The translations under genes and the position numbers were made by a program. From Rhodobacteraceae bacterium EL129 (GTDB lineage Bacteria; Pseudomonadota; Alphaproteobacteria; Rhodobacterales; Rhodobacteraceae): a stretch of DNA of 64,000 nucleotides. The DNA is taken from NCBI GenBank assembly GCA_900313005.1, contig ONZJ01000002.1, positions 3,507,909 through 3,571,908 of the forward strand. The letters are read 5' to 3'. This document shows positions 27,471-37,588 of the stretch, one piece after another (position 1 is the first letter of the stretch; each line of letters begins with the position of its first letter). The notes under the pieces were generated by a model. The model saw nothing but the letters and a program-made list of their open reading frames with translations. It had not been told where the DNA came from and made no database searches.

Positions 27471-28574
27471 CTAAACCTGATCAACCTTTGATGCGCCATC
27501 GGTGTCGGTCACGATCACATGCTGGGCACGCTCCCCCAGCTCAGCAAAGAGTTCGGGCCCTGTGCCCGTCATCCAGGCCTGGCTGCCCAGCGCACAAATC
27601 TCGTCATAGAGCGCGGCACGCCTGTCGGCATCAAGATGGGCTGCCACCTCATCGAGCAGTAAAATAGGTGGCGCTCCAAAGTCGCGTTTCAGAGCCCGAC
27701 CGTTGGCGAGGATCAGCGACACCAACAGCGCCTTCTGCTCGCCGGTTGAACAATCCTTGGCAGGCACCCCCTTGGCGGCATAAACCCCGTACAGATCTGC
27801 GCGGTGCGGCCCCACGAGCGTTCGCCCCGCCGAAAGGTCGCGGAACCGGCTTTCTGACAGGGCTTCACGGAAATCATCGACATCAGCCGGCATTTCACCT
27901 TCGGTTTGCGTCAGTTCCAGCTCGGCTGTGGGGAAGGCCGTCTCGGCCTCGCCTTGGGCCGATTGTAGCTGTTCCAGAGCCATCTGGCGGTTTGCATGGA
28001 TGGCAGCTCCAGCCTCGGCCATCTGACGCTCCACTGCCACGTACCAATGCCCGTCGCGCACCTGATCTTTCAGCAAGCGGTTTCGCTCGCGCATGGCTTT
28101 GTCATAGGCCAGCGAAACTTCAGCATGGGAAGGCACAAAGCTGAGCGTCATGCGGTCCAGAAATCGCCTGCGCCCGTCGGCCCCCTCGATCCAAAGTCGG
28201 TCCATCGCCGGGATCAGCCACAACACCCGTGCAATGCGCCCCAAGGCCAGCTGGCTGGCGGTCTTCTCATCCACCTTCAGTTGGCGCGCTGCCCCGGCGT
28301 CAGACCAGATTTCAACCTCATGCAGCTGGTGCAGGGACTGCAAAACACCCTTCAGCTTCCATCCCAACCCTTCAGGCCGCCGCACCATGTCTTGCGCCGC
28401 GCCACGCCGCAGACCGCGCCCGGGGGAAAACAAAGATACCGCTTCCAGGATATTGGTCTTGCCAGCGCCATTGGGGCCGTGGATCGCCACGGGCCGTGCG
28501 TCCAGTTCCAGTTTTGCACCGAGGTGGGATCGAAAATGCGAGAGCGTCAGACTGGAGAGGTGGAGGCCAGTCAT
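27471..28574 (-). CDS. recF: DNA replication and repair protein RecF
   Basis: This 367-residue SMC-like ATPase loads RecA at single-strand gaps. Walker A is GPNGAGKTNILEAV near residue 33, the signature is STGEQKALLVSL, and Walker B is ILLLDEVAAHLD. It starts 57 bases after the dnaN stop and is likely in the same transcript. Confidence 0.95.
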   Translation of the reverse strand: MTGLHLSSLTLSHFRSHLGAKLELDARPVAIHGPNGAGKTNILEAVSLFSPGRGLRRGAAQDMVRRPEGLGWKLKGVLQSLHQLHEVEIWSDAGAARQLKVDEKTASQLALGRIARVLWLIPAMDRLWIEGADGRRRFLDRMTLSFVPSHAEVSLAYDKAMRERNRLLKDQVRDGHWYVAVERQMAEAGAAIHANRQMALEQLQSAQGEAETAFPTAELELTQTEGEMPADVDDFREALSESRFRDLSAGRTLVGPHRADLYGVYAAKGVPAKDCSTGEQKALLVSLILANGRALKRDFGAPPILLLDEVAAHLDADRRAALYDEICALGSQAWMTGTGPELFAELGERAQHVIVTDTDGASKVDQV

Positions 28575-28631
28575 CGCGCGCCTTTCTTCATCTTTCTAAA
28601 AATACTCCCGCCGGAGGCATCCCGGCAGGCG

Positions 28632-29750
28632 TCACACACGCATCGGCATGACAACGTAGACCGCACTTGTGTCATTGCCTTCGCGCATCAGCGTCGGATC
28701 GCCGGAGGAATTGAACAGGAACACGGCGTTTTCGCGATCAACCTGGCTGGCGATTTCCAGCAGGTATTTGGCGTTAAATCCGATTTCCAAACGTTCATCA
28801 CCGTATGCCACGGCAAGTTCCTCTTCGGCAGCACCGCTGTCTGGGGCATTGACGGACAGCACCAGCCGGTCCTCATCCAGCGCCAGCTTCACCGCGCGGG
28901 ATCGCTCGGACGACACTGTCGCCACGCGGTCTACGGCCTGGGCAAATTCTGCGGCGTCCACTTCCATTTTACGCGTGTTTCCTTGTGGGATCACACGGGT
29001 GTAGTCGGGGAAAGTACCGTCGATGACCTTGGAGGTCAGAGTGATATCGGGTGTCGCAAAGCGTACTTTGGTCTCGGACACGGACACGGCGATCGCCATG
29101 TCGTCCTCTTCCAGAAGTTTGCGCAGTTCGCCCACGGTTTTGCGCGGAACGATCACGCCGGGCATTTCGGCCGCCCCTTCGGGCAGATCGCTGTCGATAC
29201 GCGCAAGGCGGTGGCCATCGGTGGCCACGCAACGCAGCTTCTTGCCGCCATCGGCCTCTGCCACATGCATATAGACGCCGTTCAGATAATACCGCGTCTC
29301 TTCGGTTGAGATCGCAAACTTGGATTTATCGAACAACCGCCGCAATTCGGACGCTTTGGCCGAGAAGTTGCTGGCGTATTCGGACGAGGCCATCACCGGA
29401 AAATCTTCTTTCGGCAGGGTGGCCAGATTGAAATTGGATCGACCCGCTTCAACAGACAACCGGCCCGCCGCGCTATCATCGCTCAGTGTCACCAAAGCCC
29501 CATCGGGCAGTTTGCGCACAATTTCGTGCAGGGTCACGGCGCTGACGGTGGTGGCGCCTGCGCGTTCAACCTGCGCTGCCGCTTTGTCGACAACTTCGAT
29601 ATCCAGATCGGTCGCACGGAATGAAACATCGCTGCCTTCGGCTTCGATCAGAACATTGGCGAGGATCGGAATCGTGTTGCGCCGCTCAACGACGGATTGC
29701 GCCTGTGACACGGCCTTTAGCAACGTGCCGCGTTCGATACTGAATTTCAT
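28632..29750 (-). CDS. dnaN: DNA polymerase III beta subunit (sliding clamp)
   Basis: This 372-residue protein has the usual beta-clamp length and three-domain pattern. It begins MKFSIERGTLLKAVSQAQSV and ends YVVMPMRV, the standard DnaN C-terminus. The clamp encircles DNA and tethers polymerase III. It follows dnaA by 135 bases, in the order found in many bacteria. Confidence 0.97.
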   Translation of the reverse strand: MKFSIERGTLLKAVSQAQSVVERRNTIPILANVLIEAEGSDVSFRATDLDIEVVDKAAAQVERAGATTVSAVTLHEIVRKLPDGALVTLSDDSAAGRLSVEAGRSNFNLATLPKEDFPVMASSEYASNFSAKASELRRLFDKSKFAISTEETRYYLNGVYMHVAEADGGKKLRCVATDGHRLARIDSDLPEGAAEMPGVIVPRKTVGELRKLLEEDDMAIAVSVSETKVRFATPDITLTSKVIDGTFPDYTRVIPQGNTRKMEVDAAEFAQAVDRVATVSSERSRAVKLALDEDRLVLSVNAPDSGAAEEELAVAYGDERLEIGFNAKYLLEIASQVDRENAVFLFNSSGDPTLMREGNDTSAVYVVMPMRV

Positions 29751-29885
29751 GCCCTCGCTCCCTTTCTGGGGGTGCCCTGCCTAAGCTGGGATGGGCAAGG
29801 TATCACCTTCCCCCTCGCACTCAAGCATTTTTTAAGTTGTGAGTTGGATTGTCGGGGTCGTCAAGGCCACGCGTCCGTTCTGCGC

Positions 29886-31250
29886 TTAGCTTTCCAGCGT
29901 TCGACGCAAAATCTCGAGGTCTTCCGCGATCTGAGCGTCCTGGTTGCGCAGCTCTTCGATGCGTTTGACACCGTGCATGACCGTCGTGTGATCACGCCCC
30001 CCAAAGCGACGCCCGATCTCGGGCAGGCTGCGTGATGTCATCTGTTTGCACAGATACATCGCCACCTGACGCGGACGCGCGAAATTGCGCAGGCGCTTGG
30101 GGCCAATCATCTCGGACAGCCGGATGTTATAATGCTCCGCGACGCGGCGCTGGATTTCCTCGATCGAGATTTTCCGCTCAGAGGCGCGCAGCACATCTGC
30201 CAGACAATCCTGCGCCAGCTCCAGCGTCACTTCCTGTTTTACCAGCGAGGCAAAGGCAAAGAGCCGTGTCAGTGCGCCTTCAAGAACACGCACATTGGTG
30301 CTGATGCGGTGCGCAAGGAATTCCAGCACCCCATCCGCCATATCCAGCTCGGGATACTGCTCGCGATGACGCTCGACTTTGGTCTGCAAAATACCAAGGC
30401 GCAATTCATAGTCCGTGGGGTGGAGGTCGACCACAAGACCACACTGCAGACGCGATTTGATACGCTCCTCAAGGTTCTTGATATCGACGGGTGCACGATC
30501 TGCCGAGATGATGATCTGTTTGTTCTGATCCACCAAAGCGTTGAAGGTGTGAAAGAACTCTTCCTGAGTGCTTTCTTTACCGGCGATAAACTGCACATCG
30601 TCCACCATCAGCACATCCACCGAACGGAACATCTGTTTGAAGTCCATCATCCGTCGATCCCGCAGAGCCTGCACGAAACGATACATGAATTGTTCTGCCG
30701 AAAGATACACGACATTCAGGTCAGGCTGCTGCTGCTGCAGCTCCCATGCTATCGCGTGCATCAAGTGCGTTTTACCCAATCCGACACCACCGTAGAGGAA
30801 CAGTGGATTAAACGTAACCGGGCCGCCTTCGGCCACACGTTTTGCGGCGGCATGCGCCAATTCGTTGGGTTTGCCGACAACAAAACTGTCAAACTTGAAG
30901 CGCTGATCCAGAGGTGCTGCCGGAATCAGGAAGTCGTCTTCGACACGCGGTTGGTCTGGTGCTGCCTGTTTGGGTTTCGGCGCAGCGGACACGGGTTTGC
31001 GTGGGGCGTTTGCCGGCACTTGAAACTGCACGCGGCGCACGTCTGGGTCTACAAGGTTGATCTGATACAGAACTCGGTCTCCGAAGTTCTGAGACACATA
31101 GTTGCCCATAAAGCTGGTTGGCACATGAAACACAGCGATGCCTTCACTCACACCCGAATACTCGAGGGGTTCGATCCAATTCTTAAAATTACTTGCGCCG
31201 ACTGACCGCAAAAGCTCATCTTTGAGCTGGTCCCACTCTTCGTTCGTCAT
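29886..31250 (-). CDS. dnaA: Chromosomal replication initiator protein DnaA
   Basis: 454 residues from the ATG at 31250, with AAAGGTGG just upstream; an in-frame start at 31304 adds residues not found in DnaA. Domain I starts MTNEEWDQLKDELL, and the AAA+ domain has GGVGLGKTHLMHA and VLMVDDVQFIAGKE. The C-terminal DNA-binding domain has the signature GRDHTTVMHGVKRI preceded by ARPRQVAMYLCKQM. It initiates replication by opening oriC. The region upstream shows no evident cluster of DnaA boxes. Confidence 0.97.
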   Translation of the reverse strand: MTNEEWDQLKDELLRSVGASNFKNWIEPLEYSGVSEGIAVFHVPTSFMGNYVSQNFGDRVLYQINLVDPDVRRVQFQVPANAPRKPVSAAPKPKQAAPDQPRVEDDFLIPAAPLDQRFKFDSFVVGKPNELAHAAAKRVAEGGPVTFNPLFLYGGVGLGKTHLMHAIAWELQQQQPDLNVVYLSAEQFMYRFVQALRDRRMMDFKQMFRSVDVLMVDDVQFIAGKESTQEEFFHTFNALVDQNKQIIISADRAPVDIKNLEERIKSRLQCGLVVDLHPTDYELRLGILQTKVERHREQYPELDMADGVLEFLAHRISTNVRVLEGALTRLFAFASLVKQEVTLELAQDCLADVLRASERKISIEEIQRRVAEHYNIRLSEMIGPKRLRNFARPRQVAMYLCKQMTSRSLPEIGRRFGGRDHTTVMHGVKRIEELRNQDAQIAEDLEILRRTLES

Positions 31251-31737
31251 GCCACCTTTTTCCGCCACTCTCAATTTTCTGTCCCGTCTGATGCCACTTG
31301 GCATCGCCCCTGAAGCGGTTCACGGGGGACGTGACAAAACACCGGAATGCACGGCCAAAGGACGGCCATGTCGGTGGTTTGTTTCATTCCTTAGTGCATG
31401 CCGTAACGCAGTAGATCTGGTGTCATGCACCCTCCCCAGATCATGGGTGCAATCGATCTATTGTCACGCGCATACTTGATGAACTTGGCAAGCTTATGAA
31501 ACATCCAAAGTATGACGCGCAGTTGATTTGCGGCCCTGATTGGTCGTCTCAGCCTGTCCCCCCAAGCGTGAATCGCTCACTGAAACTAGCAAGCTGCAAG
31601 CGACGACATCAACCTATCTTCTTGCTTGACAGGTCGATTGGTCAAAAAGAATCTCTTGGGTGTTTTTCTCAATAGAACAAAAGAAAAAGGCACCTCAACA
31701 AAGGTGCCTTTTTCAATCAATAGTTTAGGCTGAGTTC
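31251..31737. promoter_or_regulatory. dnaA upstream region
   Basis: 487 bases lie between the dnaA start and the rpsT stop. They must contain the dnaA promoter and include the rpsT terminator at the far end. I found no TTATCCACA-type DnaA boxes and no AT-rich unwinding element, so an origin here is not supported. A GTGCATG / CATGCAC inverted repeat (31394-31400 and 31424-31430) is separated by 23 bases and could be a regulatory site. No gene is visible. Confidence 0.55.
31684..31713 (-). terminator. Terminator downstream of rpsT
   Basis: AAAAAGGCACCT-CAACA-AAGGTGCCTTTTT is a near-symmetrical hairpin with an A-tract on one side and a T-tract on the other, so it can work in both directions. 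It lies 24 bases after the rpsT stop. Confidence 0.9.
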
Positions 31738-32001
31738 TTAGCCCAGAGCTTTGACGCGTGCCGACAGACGCGAAATTTTGCGCGAGGCTGTGTTTTTGTG
31801 GAACACGCCGCGGGTCACACCGCGCATCATCTCGGGTTGGGCCGCGCGCAAAGCTGACGTTGCGGCATCTTTGTCACCCGACTCGATGGCTTCTTCGACT
31901 TTGCGGATGAATGTACGGATGCGCGAGCGGCGCGCTTTGTTCACGGCAAAACGGCGTTCGTTCTGGCGAGCGCGTTTCTTGGACTGTGGCGTATTGGCCA
32001 T
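31738..32001 (-). CDS. rpsT: 30S ribosomal protein S20
   Basis: This 87-residue basic protein, the usual S20 length, begins [17 protein letters not shown] and ends [12 protein letters not shown]. It binds 16S rRNA during early small-subunit assembly. The start is ATG at 32001, with AGAGGTC upstream; the frame stays open further but yields unrelated residues. It neighbours dnaA, a common arrangement in alphaproteobacteria, and has a strong terminator. Confidence 0.97.
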   Translation of the reverse strand: MANTPQSKKRARQNERRFAVNKARRSRIRTFIRKVEEAIESGDKDAATSALRAAQPEMMRGVTRGVFHKNTASRKISRLSARVKALG

Positions 32002-32261
32002 TTGGAAAGACCTCTTTCTTTCGGGTTCAACTTTATCAATATGCGTATCAGCAAACCCAAACCGGCAAGGCATCAACCGGGGTGATTCTGGCCAAGGCGG
32101 GCCGCACGCGCATGTATTGCGTGGCGTATAGCCAAGATTGATATGTTTGCAAAGCCCCCTTTTCAGGCTGTCCTTGTTGATGGGCTGCGGCCAAAAGGAC
32201 TTCTCATTTGGCAAAAAGAAGTGTGAGGTGGGAACCAGTCAGCACCAACGGAGGTCCCTTC

Positions 32262-33365
32262 ATGAAAATCACTGGTATCCGGCTATATCAGGTCAGCCTG
32301 CCCATGAAAGAGGGCGCCTATGCCTGGTCGAACCAGAGTTTTGCCGCATTTGACAGCACCGTGGTTCAGATTGAAACCGACGAAGGGATCTGGGGCGTGG
32401 GGGAGATCTGTCCTTTGGGGCCTGCGTATCTGCCCGCTTTTGCCGAAGGGGCGCGCACCGGGATCATGGTAATGGCACCTGGGTTGATGGGACTCGACCC
32501 CTGCAACATCGGGCAGGTGAACCTGGTGATGGATCAGTTGCTGAAGGGCCATCCCTACATCAAATCCGCGATAGATATTGCCTGCCATGACATCTATGGC
32601 AAAGCCATCGGAGAGCCGGTGTGCAACCTTCTGGGCGGACGTCTGCAAGAAAAGGTTCGCCTGTTCAAAGTCGTGTCACGTGCAGCACCCGAGGCTATGG
32701 CTGACAAATTAGTCCAGTATCAGGAACAAGGCTTCAAACAGTTTCAGATGAAGGTTGGTGCCGATGCAGACGAGGATATCCAGCGTATACGGCTGGTCAC
32801 CGACAAGCTGGACAGTGGCAATCGACTGGGGGCAGATGCGAACTGCGGGTGGAAACAGCACGAAGCGGTACGTGTGGTCTCGGCGGTTTCAGACCTGGAA
32901 TTTTATTTGGAACAACCGTGTGAAACCTACGAGGAATGTCGCGTGGTGCGGGATCATTCAAATCATCCGATGATCTTGGATGAATGCATGGACAGCCTTC
33001 AAGCTGTATTGCGCGGCGCACGGGATCGGGCAATGGATGCCATTAACCTCAAGATTAGTCGCATGGGCGGGTTGACCAAATCGCGGATCATACGGGATGT
33101 GTGTCAGTCTTTGGGAATCCTCATGACGATCGAAGACACTTGGGGCGGCGAGATTTGTGATGCAGCAATTGCGCATCTGGCACATTCCACCCCGGCCGAC
33201 CTGCATTTTCAGTCTTCAGCCTTCCACGAATACGCGACCTATCCGATTGCCAGCGGCGGCCCGGTGATCAAGGGCGGATTTATGGCGATGTCGGACAAGC
33301 CGGGCCTGGGTGTTGAGCCAGACTGGGACCGGCTAGGTGCGCCCATCGCGGAACTGATGGCGTAG
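32262..33365 (+). CDS. Mandelate racemase/muconate lactonizing enzyme family protein
   Basis: 367 residues of the enolase superfamily. Metal ligands are D192 (GADANCGW), E217 (YLEQPC) and D240/E241 (MILDECMD). The acid/base pair appears to be K164 (FQMKVG) and K264 (INLKISRMGG); the first position of the usual KxK motif is Gln162. One lysine on each face suits an epimerase or dehydratase, like the hydroxyproline-betaine epimerases and cis-3-hydroxyproline dehydratases of roseobacters, but the substrate is not settled. The start is ATG at 32262 with GGAGGT upstream. It stands alone, divergent from rpsT and convergent with the crotonase. Confidence 0.85.
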   Translation: MKITGIRLYQVSLPMKEGAYAWSNQSFAAFDSTVVQIETDEGIWGVGEICPLGPAYLPAFAEGARTGIMVMAPGLMGLDPCNIGQVNLVMDQLLKGHPYIKSAIDIACHDIYGKAIGEPVCNLLGGRLQEKVRLFKVVSRAAPEAMADKLVQYQEQGFKQFQMKVGADADEDIQRIRLVTDKLDSGNRLGADANCGWKQHEAVRVVSAVSDLEFYLEQPCETYEECRVVRDHSNHPMILDECMDSLQAVLRGARDRAMDAINLKISRMGGLTKSRIIRDVCQSLGILMTIEDTWGGEICDAAIAHLAHSTPADLHFQSSAFHEYATYPIASGGPVIKGGFMAMSDKPGLGVEPDWDRLGAPIAELMA

Positions 33366-33388
33366 GCTGCGCACAAACGCGCACCCTA
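33363..33388. terminator. Bidirectional hairpin between convergent genes
   Basis: TAGGCTGCGC-ACAAAC-GCGCACCCTA forms a ten-position stem with one mismatch. It uses the TAG stop of the enolase-superfamily gene and lies just before the crotonase stop. CCTTTACTT follows on the plus strand. It resembles GTAGGGTGCGC-type palindromes I associate with roseobacter intergenic repeats, though only one copy was noticed here. Confidence 0.5.
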
Positions 33389-33391
33389 CCT

Positions 33392-34168
33392 TTACTTGTC
33401 GCGAAACTGAGGTTCGCGTTTCTCGATGAAGGCGGCCATGCCTTCTTTCTGGTCTTCCGTCGCAAAGAGCGAATGGAACACGCGGCGCTCGAACAGCAGG
33501 CCTTCGGCAAGTGTGGTCTCGTAAGAGCGATTGACCGCTTCCTTGACTGCCATGGTAGTGATCATGGATTTTTCGGCGATCTTTGCCGCTGCACCCATGG
33601 TCTCTTCCAGCAGTTTCTTGGCAGGTACAACGCGGCTGACAAGTCCCGAGCGTTCGGCCTCTTCGGCGTCCATGAAACGACCCGTCAGGTTCATGTCCAT
33701 GGATTTAGATTTACCGATGAAACGTGTGAGACGTTGTGATCCGCCCATGCCGGCCATGACGCCCAGATTGATCTCGGGCTGGCCGAATTTGGCAGTGTCC
33801 GAACAAATAATGAAATCGCACATCATGGCCAACTCGCAGCCACCGCCCAGCGCATAGCCAGAGACAGCCGCAATGATCGGCTTGCGAATGCGAAGGATGT
33901 CGGCAGGTTCAGCGCCGAACAAATCGCCAAGGAACGCCTCAACAAACGAGGTCTCGGACATCATCTTGATATCCGCACCCGCCGCAAAGGCCTTTTCCGA
34001 GCCGGTCAGAACGACACAGCGCACTTTTTCATTTTCCTGCGCCTCACCCAGGGCCGCCGCCAGCTCTTTCAAAAGCTGGTCATTGAGCGCGTTCATCGCG
34101 TCAGGACGGTTGAGGGTGATTTTGGCGACGTGGTCTTCTACTTCGACGATGATCGTCTCAAAAGCCAT
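33392..34168 (-). CDS. Enoyl-CoA hydratase
   Basis: This 258-residue crotonase-fold enzyme hydrates trans-2-enoyl-CoA in fatty acid beta-oxidation. The oxyanion-hole segments [11 protein letters not shown] and [17 protein letters not shown] are clear, followed by [19 protein letters not shown] with a catalytic Glu, and the C-terminus [10 protein letters not shown] is typical. It lies 63 bases downstream of mutM on the same strand, an arrangement I recall from several Rhodobacteraceae. Confidence 0.92.
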   Translation of the reverse strand: MAFETIIVEVEDHVAKITLNRPDAMNALNDQLLKELAAALGEAQENEKVRCVVLTGSEKAFAAGADIKMMSETSFVEAFLGDLFGAEPADILRIRKPIIAAVSGYALGGGCELAMMCDFIICSDTAKFGQPEINLGVMAGMGGSQRLTRFIGKSKSMDMNLTGRFMDAEEAERSGLVSRVVPAKKLLEETMGAAAKIAEKSMITTMAVKEAVNRSYETTLAEGLLFERRVFHSLFATEDQKEGMAAFIEKREPQFRDK

Positions 34169-34231
34169 TGGTCTGCTTTCGGTTGTTTCCGTTCAGAGTG
34201 AGTGAATATCATTGTGGTAGGTGTGTTCAAC

Positions 34232-35083
34232 CTATCTTTGGCACTTGACACAATAGAAGCTGGATCGGCCCGATTGCACGATCCTGGAAATGTGACCAGC
34301 ACAATCTTCATGGCGACAAGGTTCGTTTTCACGGTCGTAAACATCAAAGCGATGCTGGAAATATCCAAGCTCTCCATCGGTTTGGCGGAAATCACGCAGC
34401 GAAGAACCACCTGCCTCAATCGCTTCGGCAATGACGTCACGGATGATGGGAACCAGCGCGCGGATTCGCACGGCGGAAATTTGCCCTGCCTTGCGTTTGG
34501 GGGAAATACGTGCGCGAAACAGCGCCTCGCAGACATAAATGTTTCCGAGCCCCGCAATGATTCTCTGATCCAATAGGGCAGATTTAATGGGAGTATTCTT
34601 GGCGGCCAGGGCCTGAACCAGATAGGCCTCGTTGAAGGCATTGCCCAATGGTTCAGGCCCGAGTTTGGCCAGCAAGGGATGTGTATCAGCCGTGGCCGTC
34701 TGCATCAGATCCATTGCACCGAAACGACGCGGGTCGTTGAACGTAATGCGCGCACCATTGGCCATGTGCAGCACAACATGGTCATGCTTCTCGGGTGCTG
34801 GGTGGTCATGCACGAACTGTCCCAACGGATCGCCGGAAATCAGCATGCGCCCGGACATACCCAGATGGATCAGCAAGCTTTCCCCCGAGGCAAGGTCGGC
34901 CAGTATATACTTTGAGCGTCGGCGCAACCCCAAGACCTTCTGATCCGTCAGGCGCTGCGCCATTCTGTCTGGAAATGGCCAGCGCAGATCAGGGCGGTTT
35001 ACGTCCGCTTGGGTAATGACCTGCCCCTCCATCACCGGCACAAGACCGCGGCGCACTGTTTCAACTTCGGGTAATTCAGGCAT
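34232..35083 (-). CDS. mutM: Formamidopyrimidine-DNA glycosylase
   Basis: This 283-residue enzyme excises 8-oxoguanine and nicks the abasic site. It begins [14 protein letters not shown], so the catalytic Pro is exposed after Met removal; the next Glu, [10 protein letters not shown] near 150, and the zinc-finger end CRHEDC...FYCVKCQR are present. The finger has a four-residue gap in the first cysteine pair, which seems usual for this group. The start is ATG at 35083. It is divergent from ubiE with 88 bases between. Confidence 0.95.
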   Translation of the reverse strand: MPELPEVETVRRGLVPVMEGQVITQADVNRPDLRWPFPDRMAQRLTDQKVLGLRRRSKYILADLASGESLLIHLGMSGRMLISGDPLGQFVHDHPAPEKHDHVVLHMANGARITFNDPRRFGAMDLMQTATADTHPLLAKLGPEPLGNAFNEAYLVQALAAKNTPIKSALLDQRIIAGLGNIYVCEALFRARISPKRKAGQISAVRIRALVPIIRDVIAEAIEAGGSSLRDFRQTDGELGYFQHRFDVYDRENEPCRHEDCAGHISRIVQSGRSSFYCVKCQR

Positions 35084-35171
35084 CTGGCAATCATCCTGCG
35101 GCAAAAGGGGCGCATTGTATCCGCCCATCAGCGCCCTATAAGTACTTTTGAAACAAGGATGAGCAAGTCTG

Positions 35172-35915
35172 ATGAGTGAGAAAACCACCCATTTCGGATC
35201 TGAGACAGTTCTGGAGTCGGAAAAAGCAGGCCGCGTTCGCGGGCTTTTCAGTGATGTGGCCTCAAAATATGATGTGATGAACGACGCCATGAGCATGGGT
35301 ATTCACCGCATCTGGAAAGAGGCGATGATGGACTGGCTTGCGCCGCGTCCCGGGCAGAAACTGCTGGATGTGGCGGGCGGCACGGGTGACATATCGTTTC
35401 GGTTTCTGGACCGTGCGGGATCTGGCCATGCCACCGTACTCGACCTGACAGAACCTATGCTGGTTGAAGGTCGCAAGCGCGCAGAAGCCGCCATGATGGT
35501 GGACAGCCTAGATTGGATCGTCGGCGACGCCATGGCTCTGCCGTTTGAGGACAACACGTTTGACGTCTACACCATCAGTTTTGGCATTCGGAATGTGACG
35601 CGCCCGCAAGAAGCGTTGAATGAGGCGTTTCGCGTGCTGAAACCCGGCGGGCGTCTGATGGTTCTTGAGTTCAGCCAAATTCCCAATGATCTGATGCAAA
35701 AGGTGTACGACCTTTACAGCTTCAACATCATCCCTCAGCTGGGGCAGGTGATTGCCGGGGATCGAGACAGCTATCAATACCTCGTGGAATCCATTCGGAA
35801 CTTTCCAGATCAGGAGACGTTCCTGAAGATGGTGGAGCAAGCCGGATTCGAGCAGGCCAAATACCGCAATCTCAGCATGGGTATTGCCTGTCTGCACTCT
35901 GGTTGGAAACTCTAG
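35172..35915 (+). CDS. ubiE: Ubiquinone biosynthesis C-methyltransferase UbiE
   Basis: This 247-residue SAM-dependent methyltransferase acts in ubiquinone (and menaquinone) synthesis. The SAM site [16 protein letters not shown] lies near 55-70, [25 protein letters not shown] near 140, and the C-terminus [17 protein letters not shown] is the standard UbiE ending. It is followed four bases later by ubiB, so both quinone genes are co-transcribed. Confidence 0.95.
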   Translation: MSEKTTHFGSETVLESEKAGRVRGLFSDVASKYDVMNDAMSMGIHRIWKEAMMDWLAPRPGQKLLDVAGGTGDISFRFLDRAGSGHATVLDLTEPMLVEGRKRAEAAMMVDSLDWIVGDAMALPFEDNTFDVYTISFGIRNVTRPQEALNEAFRVLKPGGRLMVLEFSQIPNDLMQKVYDLYSFNIIPQLGQVIAGDRDSYQYLVESIRNFPDQETFLKMVEQAGFEQAKYRNLSMGIACLHSGWKL

Positions 35916-35919
35916 GGCC

Positions 35920-37452
35920 ATGCGCGGGCCGCATAACATCCTGCGCCTGATCCGCACGGGCGCAACGTTGGAACGCACCGGGGCGATGCGGCTGATCATG
36001 GATGCCATGGATGCCCCGCCTTTGGTGCGTGGGACACTCAGATTTCTGGCCTGGCCGTTTCAATGGTTGGGGTATCGCGGAGACGTCACGCAGCCGCCAG
36101 CGCCACGTGCGTTGACGGCACTGGGGCCCGCTTACATCAAGTTTGGCCAGATTCTGTCAACTCGGCCCGATCTTGTGGGCGAAGGCTTGGCCACGCAGAT
36201 GCGTGTTTTGCAAGACAAGCTTCCTCCTTTTCCAAAGCAGATTGCTGAAACCAGCATCGCAGCCGAGCTCGGACAGTCCGTCAAAGACATGTTTGAAGAT
36301 CTGAGTGAACCGGTGGCGGCCGCATCCATTGCGCAGGTGCACCGCGCAAAGCTGCGCGACACGGGGGAAGACGTTGCCGTCAAGGTGTTGCGCCCCAACA
36401 TCGAGAAGGCGTTTCGCAAAGACATTGATGCGTTCTACTTTGCCGCACGGATGATCGAACTGTTGTCGCCCTCGTCGCGGAGACTGCGCCCCACGGATGT
36501 GATCTCGCATTTTGAGGGTGTCGTGATGGGGGAACTGGACCTGCGGCTCGAAGCCTCTTCCGCGAGTGAATTTGCCGCCAACACCGCTGATGATACCGGA
36601 TTCCAGTTGCCAGATATCAAGTGGAACCTGTCGGCTCGGCGCGTGATGACCATGGGCTGGGCCGATGGCCTTCCTTTGGGGGACAACGCCGCGCTTGATG
36701 CTGCGGGTCATGATCGGGTTGTGCTGGGCGAACGGGTTCTTCAACTTTTTCTCAGCCATGCTCTGCGCGACGGGTATTTTCATGCGGATATGCATCAAGG
36801 CAATCTGAAAGTCGCGGAAAACGGCGATATCATTGCCTATGATTTCGGCATCATGGGCCACATTGATGAATACACCCGCCGCGTTTACGCCGAGATCCTT
36901 TATGGATTTATCCGCCGAGATTATCGCCGTGTGGCAGAGGTACATTTTGAAGCGGGATATGTCCCGGCCCATCAGGATGTAGACGAGTTCGCACGCGCCC
37001 TGCGGGCTGTTGGGGAGCCGATCTTTGGCATGGACGCAAGCCGGATCAGTATGGGCAGCCTGCTGACCTATCTTTTTGAGGTGACCGAGCGCTTTGGCAT
37101 GGAAACCCGAACTGAGCTGATCTTGCTGCAACGCACCATGGTGGTGGTCGAAGGCGTGGCGCGTTCGCTTAGCCCAGAGATCAACATCTGGAAAGTCGCG
37201 CGGCCCGTGGTTGAAGCGTATATTCAGCAAAGCATCGGCCCATTGGCAACAGCACGTGATCTGGGTAAAACCTTGGCCGTTTTGGCGCGATATGGTCCAC
37301 GCTTGCCGATGATTGTCGAAAACGCCCTTATTCGACATGGCACGGCGGAGGTCACCCCACCCAATAATCGGTGGAGTCGCAGGTTTGTTTTACTCGGGCT
37401 TGGTACTGTTTTTGGGGCGTGTCTTAGCTATGTGACGCTGCTTCTAAGCTAG
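35920..37452 (+). CDS. ubiB: Ubiquinone biosynthesis regulatory protein kinase UbiB
   Basis: 510 residues of the ABC1/ADCK atypical kinase family. The KxGQ signature is in YIKFGQILSTRPDLVG near residue 80, the nucleotide-contact segment IAQVHRAKLRDTGEDVAVKVLRP near 140, and the HADMHQGN catalytic loop near 290. Two hydrophobic helices end the protein, anchoring it in the inner membrane where quinone is made. I placed the start at ATG 35920, just after the ubiE stop; an upstream in-frame ATG at 35884 would overlap ubiE. Confidence 0.93.
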   Translation: MRGPHNILRLIRTGATLERTGAMRLIMDAMDAPPLVRGTLRFLAWPFQWLGYRGDVTQPPAPRALTALGPAYIKFGQILSTRPDLVGEGLATQMRVLQDKLPPFPKQIAETSIAAELGQSVKDMFEDLSEPVAAASIAQVHRAKLRDTGEDVAVKVLRPNIEKAFRKDIDAFYFAARMIELLSPSSRRLRPTDVISHFEGVVMGELDLRLEASSASEFAANTADDTGFQLPDIKWNLSARRVMTMGWADGLPLGDNAALDAAGHDRVVLGERVLQLFLSHALRDGYFHADMHQGNLKVAENGDIIAYDFGIMGHIDEYTRRVYAEILYGFIRRDYRRVAEVHFEAGYVPAHQDVDEFARALRAVGEPIFGMDASRISMGSLLTYLFEVTERFGMETRTELILLQRTMVVVEGVARSLSPEINIWKVARPVVEAYIQQSIGPLATARDLGKTLAVLARYGPRLPMIVENALIRHGTAEVTPPNNRWSRRFVLLGLGTVFGACLSYVTLLLS

Positions 37453-37588
37453 TGCTATCAAAGGAATAACGTCGCCAAATTGTAACAGACCGGGTGAACC
37501 TGCCGATGGCGCCAGAGTAACGTTGTCGCAGGTCTTTGTTTTGAGTAAAGTCCACGCAAACAATAAAAATCGTGGCAGGAGGTCAGAC

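Noticed and set aside
27996..29309. 437-codon plus-strand frame opposite recF and dnaN
   Set aside because: It spans two certain genes in antisense and shows no protein-family features.
30132..31205. 357-codon plus-strand frame opposite dnaA
   Set aside because: Antisense shadow of the dnaA coding sequence, His/Gln-rich without any domain.
31251..31737. Replication origin beside dnaA
   Set aside because: No DnaA-box cluster or AT-rich unwinding region could be found by eye.
36157..37338. 393-codon minus-strand frame opposite ubiB
   Set aside because: Shadow of a certain gene; composition is typical of antisense frames.
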